A stretch of DNA of 24,838 nt from positions 1 to 24,838 of the forward strand of contig JAWKHI010000067.1 of the NCBI GenBank assembly GCA_041394885.1, read 5' to 3'. Shown piece after piece: positions 18,385-24,838 of the stretch (its first letter is position 1; every line of letters begins with the position of its first letter). Both the position numbers and the translations under genes were made by a program. Below the pieces are notes generated by a model. The model searched no databases. It was given only the letters and a program-made list of their open reading frames with translations, and was not told the DNA's origin. The stretch comes from DSOI01 sp041394885. Its GTDB lineage: Bacteria; Acidobacteriota; Terriglobia; Bryobacterales; Bryobacteraceae.

Positions 18385-19046
18385 GGGAGGGGGCGGATCC
18401 GGATGTTCCGAAACTGCACGACGGTGAACATGTCGTGGAGTTGGAGGCCGATGGGGCCGCGTGAGGCGCGTTTGGGATCGGGGGGCGCTTCGGCCACCTG
18501 CACGCCGTTGAGCTTCACCCGGATGAGGCCGGCGCGCACCTCGATATCGAGCCGGTTCCATTGATTGTCCTTTTGCGGCCCGATTTTGGCTTGGCCCAAA
18601 TTATAGATGGAGCCGGTGGGATTGTGATCCGGATACCCGTTGCTGAGCTGGATCTCGTAGGCGATCCGGGCGGGGGTTTTGGTGTAGTCCGGCGGGGAGG
18701 AGATGGCGTGTTCGGCGCGACCGGGATCGTGGAGGGAGATGCCGGAATTGCCACCGGCGCGGAGCCAATATTCGAGGCTCAAATCGTACTCCCGGAATTC
18801 TTCGGTGGAGTAGAGCCACGCCTGCTTGTTGAGCCAACGTTCGTACTGCCGTTTTTCCAGGGGGAACGCGGGTGGCCCGTCGTTCCTAGGGTCGCGCTGG
18901 CCGATGAGGATTCCTCCGTCGATGACGTTCCAGATTCCGGATCCCCTGGACTCCCAACCGGTGAGGTCGCGGCCATTGAACAAATCCCGCCAACCGGCGC
19001 CCTGAAGACTGACGGCGACCAACAGCAGCAACCAAGTGCGTGGCAT
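18381..19046 (-). CDS. DUF1080 protein (3-keto-disaccharide hydrolase domain), secreted
   Basis: A 221-residue exported concanavalin-like beta-sandwich protein of the DUF1080 family. Some members cleave 3-keto-glycosides; others may only bind sugar. The signal peptide is MPRTWLLLLVAVSLQGAG. Family landmarks are WRDLFNGRDLTGWESRG (about 19-35), IWNVIDGGILIG, EYDLSLEYWLRAGGNSGISLHDPGR, YEIQLSNG, WNRLDIEVRAGLIRVKLNG and GPIGLQLHD near the end. Start is ATG at 19044-19046. A TATAAT hexamer on the minus strand (19055-19060 on the plus strand) lies only about eight bases ahead of the ATG. If it is used, the message would be nearly leaderless, though no good -35 is visible. Translation is probably coupled to the downstream peptidase gene. 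Confidence 0.9.
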   Translation of the reverse strand: MPRTWLLLLVAVSLQGAGWRDLFNGRDLTGWESRGSGIWNVIDGGILIGQRDPRNDGPPAFPLEKRQYERWLNKQAWLYSTEEFREYDLSLEYWLRAGGNSGISLHDPGRAEHAISSPPDYTKTPARIAYEIQLSNGYPDHNPTGSIYNLGQAKIGPQKDNQWNRLDIEVRAGLIRVKLNGVQVAEAPPDPKRASRGPIGLQLHDMFTVVQFRNIRIRPLP

Positions 19047-19085
19047 GAGACTTCATTATAGGGAAACACAGCGGGTGTACCATGC

Positions 19086-20456
19086 ATGGATATGGCAAAA
19101 CCATCGCGGCTATGGCTCGCCGTCACGTTCGGTGTGCTTTTGGGGGCCGCCTATGTTACCCAGGCGCAGCGTGACGGCAAGATTCCGGAGGCGGAACTGC
19201 ACCGGCCCACTGCCGCGCCGGATCGCATCATTCTTACGTGGAGCGGGGACCCGGCGGTGACGCAGTCCGTGACGTGGCGCACCTCGGCGGCGGTGGAGCG
19301 CGCGGTCGCGCAGATTGCCGAGGCGGAAGACGGGCCGGGCTTCACGGCCAAGGCCCGCGATGTGCCCGCGTCGACGCAGGCGTTCCACTCCGACTTGGGC
19401 GATGCCCGATATCACTCGGTGACTTTCCGCGAACTTCAGCCCGCCACGCTCTATGCTTATCGCGTCGGCGACGGGTTCAACTGGAGTGAGTGGAACCAGT
19501 TTCGGACGGCATCGGCGACGGCGGCGCCGCTCGCGTTTCTGTATGTGGGCGATGCGCAGAACGACATCTTCTCTTTGTGGTCCCGGCTGGTGCGGCAGGG
19601 GTTCACGATCGCGCCGGATGCGCGATTCCTGATCCATGCGGGCGACCTCGTCAACCGGGGGCCGCGCGACGCCGAGTGGGGCGAATGGCACCGCGCCGCG
19701 GGATGGATCAATCACTCGATGGTTTCGCTTCCGGTTCCGGGCAACCACGAGTACGCCGGCGATGCGGCGGCGCCGCGTGCCTTGACGGCGCACTGGCGTC
19801 CGCAATTCACGCTGCCTGAGAATGGGCCGGCGGGCGTGGAAGAGTCGTCCTACTACGTGGATGTGCAGGGAGTGCGCATCGTGGGGCTGAATTCCAATGA
19901 AAAGCGCGCCGAACAGGCCGCCTGGCTGGACGGCGTACTGGCGAACAATCCCAACCGGTGGACCGTGCTCGCGTTCCACCACCCGATTTTTTCGACGGCC
20001 AAGGGGCGCGACAACAAGGAACTGCGCGATCTCTGGCAGCCGATCTTCGACAAATACGCGGTCGACATGGTGCTCACCGGCCACGATCATACCTATGGCC
20101 GCACCAACCTGGTCACGGGCGCGCCGACGCGGAGCGGAAAAAGCGGCACCGTCTATGTGGTGTCGGTTTCCGGACCCAAGATGTACAATCTGGACGCGGC
20201 GAGCGACTTCATGCAGCGGCGGGCCGAGGATACGCAGTTGTTTCAGGTGATCCGCATCAACGGCAATCGGCTGTCGTTTGAATCGCGGACGGCGCGCGGG
20301 GTGTTGTATGACGCGTTCGAAATCGAGAAGCGGAAGGGGCGGGCCAACCGGCTGATCAACCGGACGCCGCGCACGCCGGAGCGGAGGAAGGCGGCGCCAC
20401 AGCCGTCACCCTCGGCGCGGGACGCGTCCGCGCACGGCCCAAGCCCGCGCGGTTAG
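19086..20456 (+). CDS. Purple acid phosphatase-like metallophosphoesterase, secreted
   Basis: Exported phosphatase or phosphodiesterase with a dinuclear metal centre. Residues 1-28 are a signal peptide. About 40-142 is the fibronectin-like N-terminal domain of purple acid phosphatases (DRIILTWSGDPAVTQSVTWRT, LQPATLYAYRVGDG). The catalytic domain shows all five motif blocks: VGDAQND (D156), HAGDLVNRG (D187), PGNHEY (N220, H221), FHHP (H298) and GHDHTYGRT (H333, H335). Starts at 19086 or 19092 (MDMAK) are both possible; neither has a clear ribosome binding site. The tail after about 415 is basic and proline-rich. It overlaps the 3' end of the convergent methyltransferase gene by 51 bases. Confidence 0.9.
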   Translation: MDMAKPSRLWLAVTFGVLLGAAYVTQAQRDGKIPEAELHRPTAAPDRIILTWSGDPAVTQSVTWRTSAAVERAVAQIAEAEDGPGFTAKARDVPASTQAFHSDLGDARYHSVTFRELQPATLYAYRVGDGFNWSEWNQFRTASATAAPLAFLYVGDAQNDIFSLWSRLVRQGFTIAPDARFLIHAGDLVNRGPRDAEWGEWHRAAGWINHSMVSLPVPGNHEYAGDAAAPRALTAHWRPQFTLPENGPAGVEESSYYVDVQGVRIVGLNSNEKRAEQAAWLDGVLANNPNRWTVLAFHHPIFSTAKGRDNKELRDLWQPIFDKYAVDMVLTGHDHTYGRTNLVTGAPTRSGKSGTVYVVSVSGPKMYNLDAASDFMQRRAEDTQLFQVIRINGNRLSFESRTARGVLYDAFEIEKRKGRANRLINRTPRTPERRKAAPQPSPSARDASAHGPSPRG

Positions 20457-21269
20457 GGTAATCGGCGCGTCTTCCCGCTGCACGGAAAGACGCCCTTTCA
20501 GTTCCGCGCGAAGCCGGTCTCGCCGGCCGGCGTCGAGACTGCGGACATAGGCTCCGGCTGGACCCTGGCCGAGAAGAAACGGATCCCAATAGTCGGCGAA
20601 CGAGGCGTAGGGCGTCTCGATATCGAGAGCCTTCTCCTCGACTGCGTCCAGGCCACCCTGCCGCCACAAGTTCGCCAGTTCTCCCCGATGGCAAAGGGGC
20701 ATGTGCGCTTCATCTTTTTTCCCGGCTGTGGGATCGACAGCCGCGGCCGTGTCCCAGAAGGCGCGAAGCATTTGCATCCCGGCGCCATAATCCCAAACGG
20801 CGGCCACCACGGCACCTCCCGGCCTGGTGACGCGGGTGACCTCACGGAGCGCCTGTGCGCTGTCCGGAATGAAGTTGAAAACCAGCAGGGACAGGCTATC
20901 GTCGAAGGCTCCGCCGGCAAAGTCGAGGTGCTGGGCGTCGCCGACGGAGAAGGTGGCGCGCTGTGGAAAGGGGTTTCGACTGCGCGCGTATTCGACGTAC
21001 TGTTTGGAGACATCGATGCCGACGATTTCACAGTCGGGATTGCGTTTCGCCAGAGCGATGGCGAGAGATCCCGTTCCGGAGCCGACATCGAGAACGCGGC
21101 GTTTTCCAGGCAGGTGGGCGAAGTCGAGGAGTGGATTGGCGATGAGGCTGCTCCAACGTCCCATGAATCGCTCGTAGGCTACGGCGTCGGCGAACATGTC
21201 CTTATTTTGCCCCTGCGCGCGCGATAGAGATGCTGCGAGGGTGGTGAGGGCACGTCTTCGCGACAGCAT
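20406..21269 (-). CDS. SAM-dependent methyltransferase with Tat-like leader
   Basis: Class I methyltransferase related to the ubiquinone/menaquinone-biosynthesis-type (Methyltransf_11/25) group. The acceptor is unknown. With the ATG at 21267-21269 it has 287 residues. A TTG at 21282-21284 would overlap the preceding stop and add five residues. The SAM-binding loop VLDVGSGTGSLA lies at about 59-70, IVGIDVSKQYVEYAR follows, then SVGDAQHLDFAGGAFDD and RPGGAVVAAVWDY. Unusually, the protein begins MLSRRRALTTLAASLSRAQGQ, which looks like a twin-arginine export leader; SAM is a cytoplasmic cofactor, so export would be odd. It lies immediately downstream of the frameshifted membrane-protein gene, with an 11-base gap. 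Confidence 0.87.
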   Translation of the reverse strand: MLSRRRALTTLAASLSRAQGQNKDMFADAVAYERFMGRWSSLIANPLLDFAHLPGKRRVLDVGSGTGSLAIALAKRNPDCEIVGIDVSKQYVEYARSRNPFPQRATFSVGDAQHLDFAGGAFDDSLSLLVFNFIPDSAQALREVTRVTRPGGAVVAAVWDYGAGMQMLRAFWDTAAAVDPTAGKKDEAHMPLCHRGELANLWRQGGLDAVEEKALDIETPYASFADYWDPFLLGQGPAGAYVRSLDAGRRDRLRAELKGRLSVQREDAPITLTARAWAVRGRVPRRG

Positions 21270-21280
21270 GATTCGATCTT

Positions 21281-21697
21281 TCAAAAACGGGGCAGGGAGC
21301 GGAGGATGGAATCAGTGTTGTGGCCGCCGGGCAATTCCACGGAGTGAATGGTTTTCCAGTCAAAGTCCTTGGCGCCGATATAGCGGATCTGGTTTCGGTC
21401 CGGACCCATCAGGATGATGATGGCGTTGTGCTTGGGGTAGGATAGCGCCCGGTACTGCCGTTCCCCGGTTTCGTCTTTCCAACGGTCCTGGGCAGGCTCG
21501 CCGAGCTTACGCACGACGTCGAAATAGTCGCTTTTGGAGGTAAGCCCCAGTTCGGCCTGCATGATGCCCTTGTACTCGATGGACTCGACCGAGGACTTGC
21601 GGCGGGTGACGCCGACGATGACGAAGGTGAGGAGAATGGCAGCGGCGAGAGCGATGAGAATCATCCGGCCGATGCGGGATTCCGCGCTCGAATCCAT
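21281..21697 (-). CDS. Hypothetical single-pass membrane protein (probably C-terminal part of a broken gene)
   Basis: 138 residues from ATG 21695-21697. One hydrophobic segment at about 12-30 (MILIALAAAILLTFVIVGV) is followed by a soluble domain with YFDVVRKLGEPAQDRW, GERQYRALSYPKHNAIIILMGPDRNQIRYIGA. I do not recognise a named enzyme. The YFxVxxxLGEP pattern is loosely like small BamE/SmpA-type domains, which is speculation. The gene directly upstream encodes what looks like the N-terminal part of the same protein in another frame, so this is likely a fragment and not a complete gene. The residues before the ATG in this frame (PPSTAF) are blocked by a TAA at 21734-21736. Confidence 0.6.
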   Translation of the reverse strand: MDSSAESRIGRMILIALAAAILLTFVIVGVTRRKSSVESIEYKGIMQAELGLTSKSDYFDVVRKLGEPAQDRWKDETGERQYRALSYPKHNAIIILMGPDRNQIRYIGAKDFDWKTIHSVELPGGHNTDSILRSLPRF

Positions 21698-22058
21698 GAA
21701 GGCTGTCGACGGCGGAAGGCGGGGCGGGTTCGTTTAGGGAAGGTCCGGGTCTGACGGTGGGGTTGGCGGGCATGGAGAGGACGCGCCTGCTATGGGGCCA
21801 AACGGAGCCGCCTTTGAACTCCAACTCGCGCTTGAGTCGACGATCATGATGGGTTCTTCGACGCGGGAGACGTCGCCCATGTAGGTACGCGTGGATCCAG
21901 ATCTCCTGCTTTGTTTTCGTGTTTTCGACGAGAATCTCCGACCAGTTGCCTTGCTTGTACAGCCACTCGTTGTGCTCGATATTGACTATCGGCGGATAGA
22001 ACGAGAAACGGCGTTCACCCAATTGATCAAGGGCCGGAGGTACCGGAGTTGCACCCAT
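21698..22058 (-). pseudogene. Frameshifted 5' part of hypothetical protein gene
   Basis: Starts ATG 22056-22058 with a GAGAAG site about seven bases ahead. The frame reads ERRFSFYPPIVNIEHNEWLY and NWSEILVENTKTKQEIWI, apparently real protein. It then becomes arginine/histidine-rich until it recovers at LKRELEFKGGSVWPHSRR. In the skipped stretch (21839-21892) the neighbouring frame reads RTYMGDVSRVEEPIMIV, which restores a sensible sequence. An apparent extra A near 21892 and a missing G near 21838 explain the block. A third shift between 21733 and 21697 would join this to the membrane segment downstream, giving one protein of about 258 residues. From memory, Acidobacteriota carry similar one-piece proteins. 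It is either a decaying gene or consensus errors. Confidence 0.6.
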
Positions 22059-22145
22059 CAGATTCTTCTCATAGTAACCCGCTTGCGCCGGCTGCGTGTC
22101 GGTGGTGGATCACGCGCCTATCGCAGTGCGCGACAATAAGTTCCT

Positions 22146-24389
22146 ATGTCCATACGCGATGAAGACGCCCTCCGTTACCATGAAGCCGCGCCCGCCGGCA
22201 AGATCGCCGTGGTGGCCACCAAGCCCTGTCAGACGCAGCGCGATCTATCCCTTGCCTACACACCCGGCGTGGCGGCCGCCTGCATGGCGATCCATCGCGA
22301 CGCCAACGATGCGTACCGGTACACCTCGAAGGGGAATCTGGTGGCGGCGGTGACGAACGGGACGGCGGTGCTGGGGCTGGGCAATATCGGTCCGCTGGCA
22401 GGCAAGCCGGTGATGGAAGGCAAGGGGGTGCTGTTCAAGCGCTTTGCCGGGATCGACGTATTCGATATCGAGTTGGCGGCGACCGAGGCGTCCGAGATCA
22501 TCCGGGCTTGCCAGATGCTCGAGCCGACTTTCGGGGGTATCAATCTCGAGGACATCAAATCGCCGGAGTGTTTCGAGATCGAGGAGACGCTTCGTCAGAC
22601 GCTGCGGATCCCGGTGTTCCACGACGATCAGCACGGTACGGCGATCATTTCCGGCGGCGCTACCAACGCGGTGGAACTGGCCGGAAAGAAGATCGACGAA
22701 GTGCGGCTGGTGATTAACGGGCAGGGCCAGCGCGATCGCCTGCGCGGAACACTACATTCATCTCGGGGTACGCGAGCATATCGTGTGATGTGCGACACCA
22801 AGGGCGTGATCTACCGCGGCCGGACCGAGCATATGAACCGGTTCAAGGAGCAGCTTGCCAACGACACGGCCGCGCGCACGCTGACGGAGGCTCTGGTCGG
22901 GGCCGACGTTCTCGTGGGCCTTTCCACGGCCAACTGCATCACGCAAGATATGATCCGGCCGATGGCGGCCAATCCTGTGGTGTTCGCGATGGCGAATCCC
23001 GATCCCGAAATCACGTGGGAAGACGCCACGGCGGCGCGAGAAGACGTGATCATGGCGACGGGCCGATCCGACTATCCCAACCAGGTGAACAACGTCCTGG
23101 GGTTCCCGTTCATCTTCCGCGGGGCGCTGGACGTGCGCGCCACCAAGATCAACGAAGAGATGAAGCTGGCGGCGACGCGGGCGCTGGCGGGGCTGGCCAA
23201 GGAGGATGTTCCCGACGCGGTCCGCCGTGCTTATGGGGTGGAGCACATGGAGTTCGGGCGGCACTACATCATCCCCACGCCGTTCGATTCGCGGGTGCTG
23301 ATCCGCGTGGCATCGGCGGTGGCCAAGGCCGCGATGGATAGCGGCGTCGCGCAGCATCCGGTGGATCTGGCGCAATACGAACTGGAGTTGGAGCGCCGGC
23401 TGGGCAAGTCTCACGAGGTGATGCGGATCATGATCCACAAAGCGCAGCGTCAGCCGCGCCGGGTGGTGTTTCCAGAGGGTGAAGAGCCGAAGATCCTGCG
23501 TGCGTGCCATCTGCTGCTGGAAGACCGCATCGCGCATCCGGTGCTGATCGGGCGGCGGGAGAAGATCGCCGCGCTGACCGAGGAACTGAACCTCGATTTG
23601 GGCGACGTCCGCGTCGTGGACCCAACCGCGTTCGAACAGATGGACGCCTACATCGACGATTACTACGCGCGGCGCCAACGCAAGGGCATTACGCGCAAGG
23701 AGGCTGAGTCCCGTCTGCGATCGCAATCGACATTGCTGGGAGCGATGATGCTTGCGCGTGGGGAGGCCGACGCGCTGATCGCGGGGTTGACGCAGCATTA
23801 TCCCGATACGATCCGGCCGGCGCTCGAAGTGATCCCGCTCGAGAAGGGGCGCCGCCGGGTGGCCGGGATGTACATGCTGATCACCCAGCAAAACGACATC
23901 TACTTCCTCGCCGACACCACGGTGAACATCGAGCCGACGTCCGACGAACTGGCCGAGATCGCGGTGATGGCGGCGGCGAAGGCGCGCGATTTCGACGTGG
24001 AGCCGAGGGTGGCGATGCTGTCGTTCTCCAACTTCGGGAGCGTGCGGCATCCGCTGGCCGAGCGGGTAAGGCAGGCGGTGGAGATCGTGCGGACGGGAAA
24101 TCCGGAGCTGATGATCGACGGTGAAATGCAGGCCGACACGGCTGTGGTTCCGGAGATCCTGGGGCAGACGTTCCCGTTCAGCCGGCTGAGGGGAGGCGCG
24201 AACGTGCTGGTGTTCCCGAATCTCGAATCCGGCAACATCGCCTACAAGCTGCTGGCGCGGATCGGTGGGGCCGAGGCGATCGGGCCGATTCTCATGGGTC
24301 CGTCGAAGCCGGTGCACGTGTTGCAGCGCGGCTGCGAAGTGACCGATATCGTCAACATGGCCGCGATCGCGGTGGTGGACGCCCGGTAG
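22146..24389 (+). CDS. maeB: NADP-dependent malic enzyme with C-terminal phosphotransacetylase-like domain
   Basis: Oxidatively decarboxylates malate to pyruvate, making NADPH, in the cytoplasm. At 747 residues it has the two-part MaeB architecture. The malic N-terminal domain covers 1-180 (Y38 of AYTPGVA, K93 of GKGVLFK, LEDIKSPECFEIE, HDDQHGT at 159-164). The NAD-binding domain runs to about 425, and a PTA-like domain from about 430 to 747 (RVVFPEGEEPKILRA, SQSTLLGAMML-like) usually acts as an acetyl-CoA-sensing regulatory unit. Residues 192-213 are wrong for the family: the dinucleotide motif is replaced by QGQRDRLRGTLHSS because 22719-22787 is out of frame (see findings). Start is ATG 22146; no clear ribosome binding site. 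The receiver-domain gene follows five bases after the stop. Confidence 0.92.
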   Translation: MSIRDEDALRYHEAAPAGKIAVVATKPCQTQRDLSLAYTPGVAAACMAIHRDANDAYRYTSKGNLVAAVTNGTAVLGLGNIGPLAGKPVMEGKGVLFKRFAGIDVFDIELAATEASEIIRACQMLEPTFGGINLEDIKSPECFEIEETLRQTLRIPVFHDDQHGTAIISGGATNAVELAGKKIDEVRLVINGQGQRDRLRGTLHSSRGTRAYRVMCDTKGVIYRGRTEHMNRFKEQLANDTAARTLTEALVGADVLVGLSTANCITQDMIRPMAANPVVFAMANPDPEITWEDATAAREDVIMATGRSDYPNQVNNVLGFPFIFRGALDVRATKINEEMKLAATRALAGLAKEDVPDAVRRAYGVEHMEFGRHYIIPTPFDSRVLIRVASAVAKAAMDSGVAQHPVDLAQYELELERRLGKSHEVMRIMIHKAQRQPRRVVFPEGEEPKILRACHLLLEDRIAHPVLIGRREKIAALTEELNLDLGDVRVVDPTAFEQMDAYIDDYYARRQRKGITRKEAESRLRSQSTLLGAMMLARGEADALIAGLTQHYPDTIRPALEVIPLEKGRRRVAGMYMLITQQNDIYFLADTTVNIEPTSDELAEIAVMAAAKARDFDVEPRVAMLSFSNFGSVRHPLAERVRQAVEIVRTGNPELMIDGEMQADTAVVPEILGQTFPFSRLRGGANVLVFPNLESGNIAYKLLARIGGAEAIGPILMGPSKPVHVLQRGCEVTDIVNMAAIAVVDAR

Positions 24390-24394
24390 CCGGG

Positions 24395-24739
24395 ATGAAG
24401 CTGCTGCTGGTGGAAGATGAGCCCGCGTTGCTTTCGCTGCTGGAACGTTACCTCGGAAGGTTGGGCTATGAGGTTGCCGGGTGTGGGACGCGGGCGGAAG
24501 CGGCGGCGGTGTTCGAACAGGGCGGCTTTGCGATCGCGGTGATCGACCTTACGCTTCCGGACGGATCTGGGGAAGAACTCGCGAAGGGTTTCGTTGCCTC
24601 GACGCCAGGTCTGAAGGTCCTGTTCACGAGTGGGCATCCGTCGGCACCGACGGGGGTTCCCGGCTCGGTTTTTTTGCAGAAGCCGTTTTGGCCGGGGGCG
24701 CTTGGGGAAGCGCTGGCGGGGCTGGGGGTTTCGCGCTAG
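24395..24739 (+). CDS. Single-domain response regulator (CheY-like receiver)
   Basis: 114-residue stand-alone receiver domain with no output domain. The acidic pocket is E7/D8, the phospho-acceptor D51 (VIDLTLPDGSGEE), the switch Ser/Thr at T78-S79 (LFTSG) and the conserved lysine K96 (LQKPF). It could shuttle phosphate or modulate a partner kinase; such proteins often pair with hybrid histidine kinases, none of which is in the window. It begins five bases after the maeB stop, so it is probably in the same transcript. Codon use and GC content match its neighbours. Confidence 0.88.
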   Translation: MKLLLVEDEPALLSLLERYLGRLGYEVAGCGTRAEAAAVFEQGGFAIAVIDLTLPDGSGEELAKGFVASTPGLKVLFTSGHPSAPTGVPGSVFLQKPFWPGALGEALAGLGVSR

Positions 24740-24802
24740 CCTTGCATTCGGGGCACAGTGATCTGCTCCGATCGATCCGATACAGAGCGCCGGGTCATTT
24801 CC

Positions 24803-24810
24803 GGAGGGAG
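24803..24810 (+). promoter_or_regulatory. Strong Shine-Dalgarno for the next gene
   Basis: GGAGGGAG lies 11 bases ahead of the ATG at 24822. It is one of the best ribosome binding sites in the window and is the main reason for calling the truncated gene that follows. Confidence 0.55.
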
Positions 24811-24821
24811 GGCACAACGGC

Positions 24822-24838
24822 ATGAAAGAAAAGGCTAT
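24822..24838 (+). CDS. Start of a further gene, cut by window end
   Basis: ATG at 24822 followed by codons for KEKA before the sequence ends. The call rests on the preceding GGAGGGAG site and the lack of another gene in the 82 bases after the receiver gene. Nothing can be said about function. Confidence 0.45.

Noticed and set aside
20406..20456. 51-base convergent overlap of phosphatase and methyltransferase genes as a dual-coding region
   Set aside because: Both tails are basic, low-complexity and outside the catalytic domains; more likely one or both C-termini simply run on to the next stop.
22758..24317. 519-codon open frame antisense to maeB
   Set aside because: His/Arg/Leu-rich product with no recognisable domain, exactly opposite a conserved enzyme; a GC-bias shadow.
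24745..24753. Third copy of CATTCGGGG, followed by CACAG as in the chitinase upstream region
   Set aside because: Single isolated copy without the CGAAAGT partner; nine bases can recur by chance.

Overview
The window is about 24.8 kb of GC-rich bacterial chromosome. Its gene content points to a soil-type Acidobacteriota of the Bryobacterales/Solibacter kind: Tat-exported carbohydrate enzymes, a DUF1549/DUF1553 plus DUF1501 pair, DUF1080, several haem-c/PQQ fusion dehydrogenases and an NADP-malic enzyme/PTA fusion. This placement is inferred from gene content only. Planctomycetota or Verrucomicrobiota share some of these families. No rRNA, tRNA, CRISPR array or complete transposon was seen.

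Layout. 1-1587 (+): 3' part of a polytopic membrane protein. 1574-3526 (-): secreted CBM2-FN3-FN3-GH18 chitinase-like protein with a repeat-rich upstream region. 3775-5205 (-): Tat-exported sulfatase, divergent from 5380-6564 (+), a mannonate-dehydratase-like TIM-barrel lipoprotein. 6583-8412 (-): cytochrome c/PQQ dehydrogenase of the polyvinyl-alcohol dehydrogenase type. 8516-9487 (+): DedA membrane domain fused to a rhodanese domain, interrupted by one in-frame UGA. 15772-9521 (-): a probable operon of a di-haem PQQ alcohol dehydrogenase, a DUF1549/DUF1553 cytochrome-like protein and a DUF1501 protein. 15773-16114: a non-coding stretch with a 16-bp perfect inverted repeat. 16115-16954 (+): alpha/beta hydrolase. 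19046-17029 (-): DUF1080 glycoside-modifying protein translationally coupled to an M1-type peptidase. 19086-20456 (+): purple-acid-phosphatase-like enzyme. 22058-20406 (-): a frameshifted gene and a methyltransferase with an export-like leader. 22146-24739 (+): malic enzyme maeB and a stand-alone receiver domain. 24822 onwards (+): the start of a further gene.

The common theme is extracytoplasmic breakdown and oxidation of polysaccharides and alcohols: chitinase, sulfatase, DUF1080, TIM-barrel dehydratase, esterase, phosphatase, and two quinoprotein dehydrogenases that can pass electrons to c-type haems. MaeB links the resulting C4 acids to pyruvate.

The strongest observation is the UGA at 9323-9325. 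It falls exactly where the second cysteine of the rhodanese C-x-C active-site motif is expected. Clean rhodanese coding sequence follows it, and a stem-loop sits at SECIS distance. I read it as a selenocysteine codon, giving a DedA-rhodanese selenoprotein of 323 residues that an ordinary gene caller would truncate. Second, two adjacent loci (21.7-22.8 kb) carry local out-of-frame blocks. One of these scrambles the nucleotide-binding motif of maeB.
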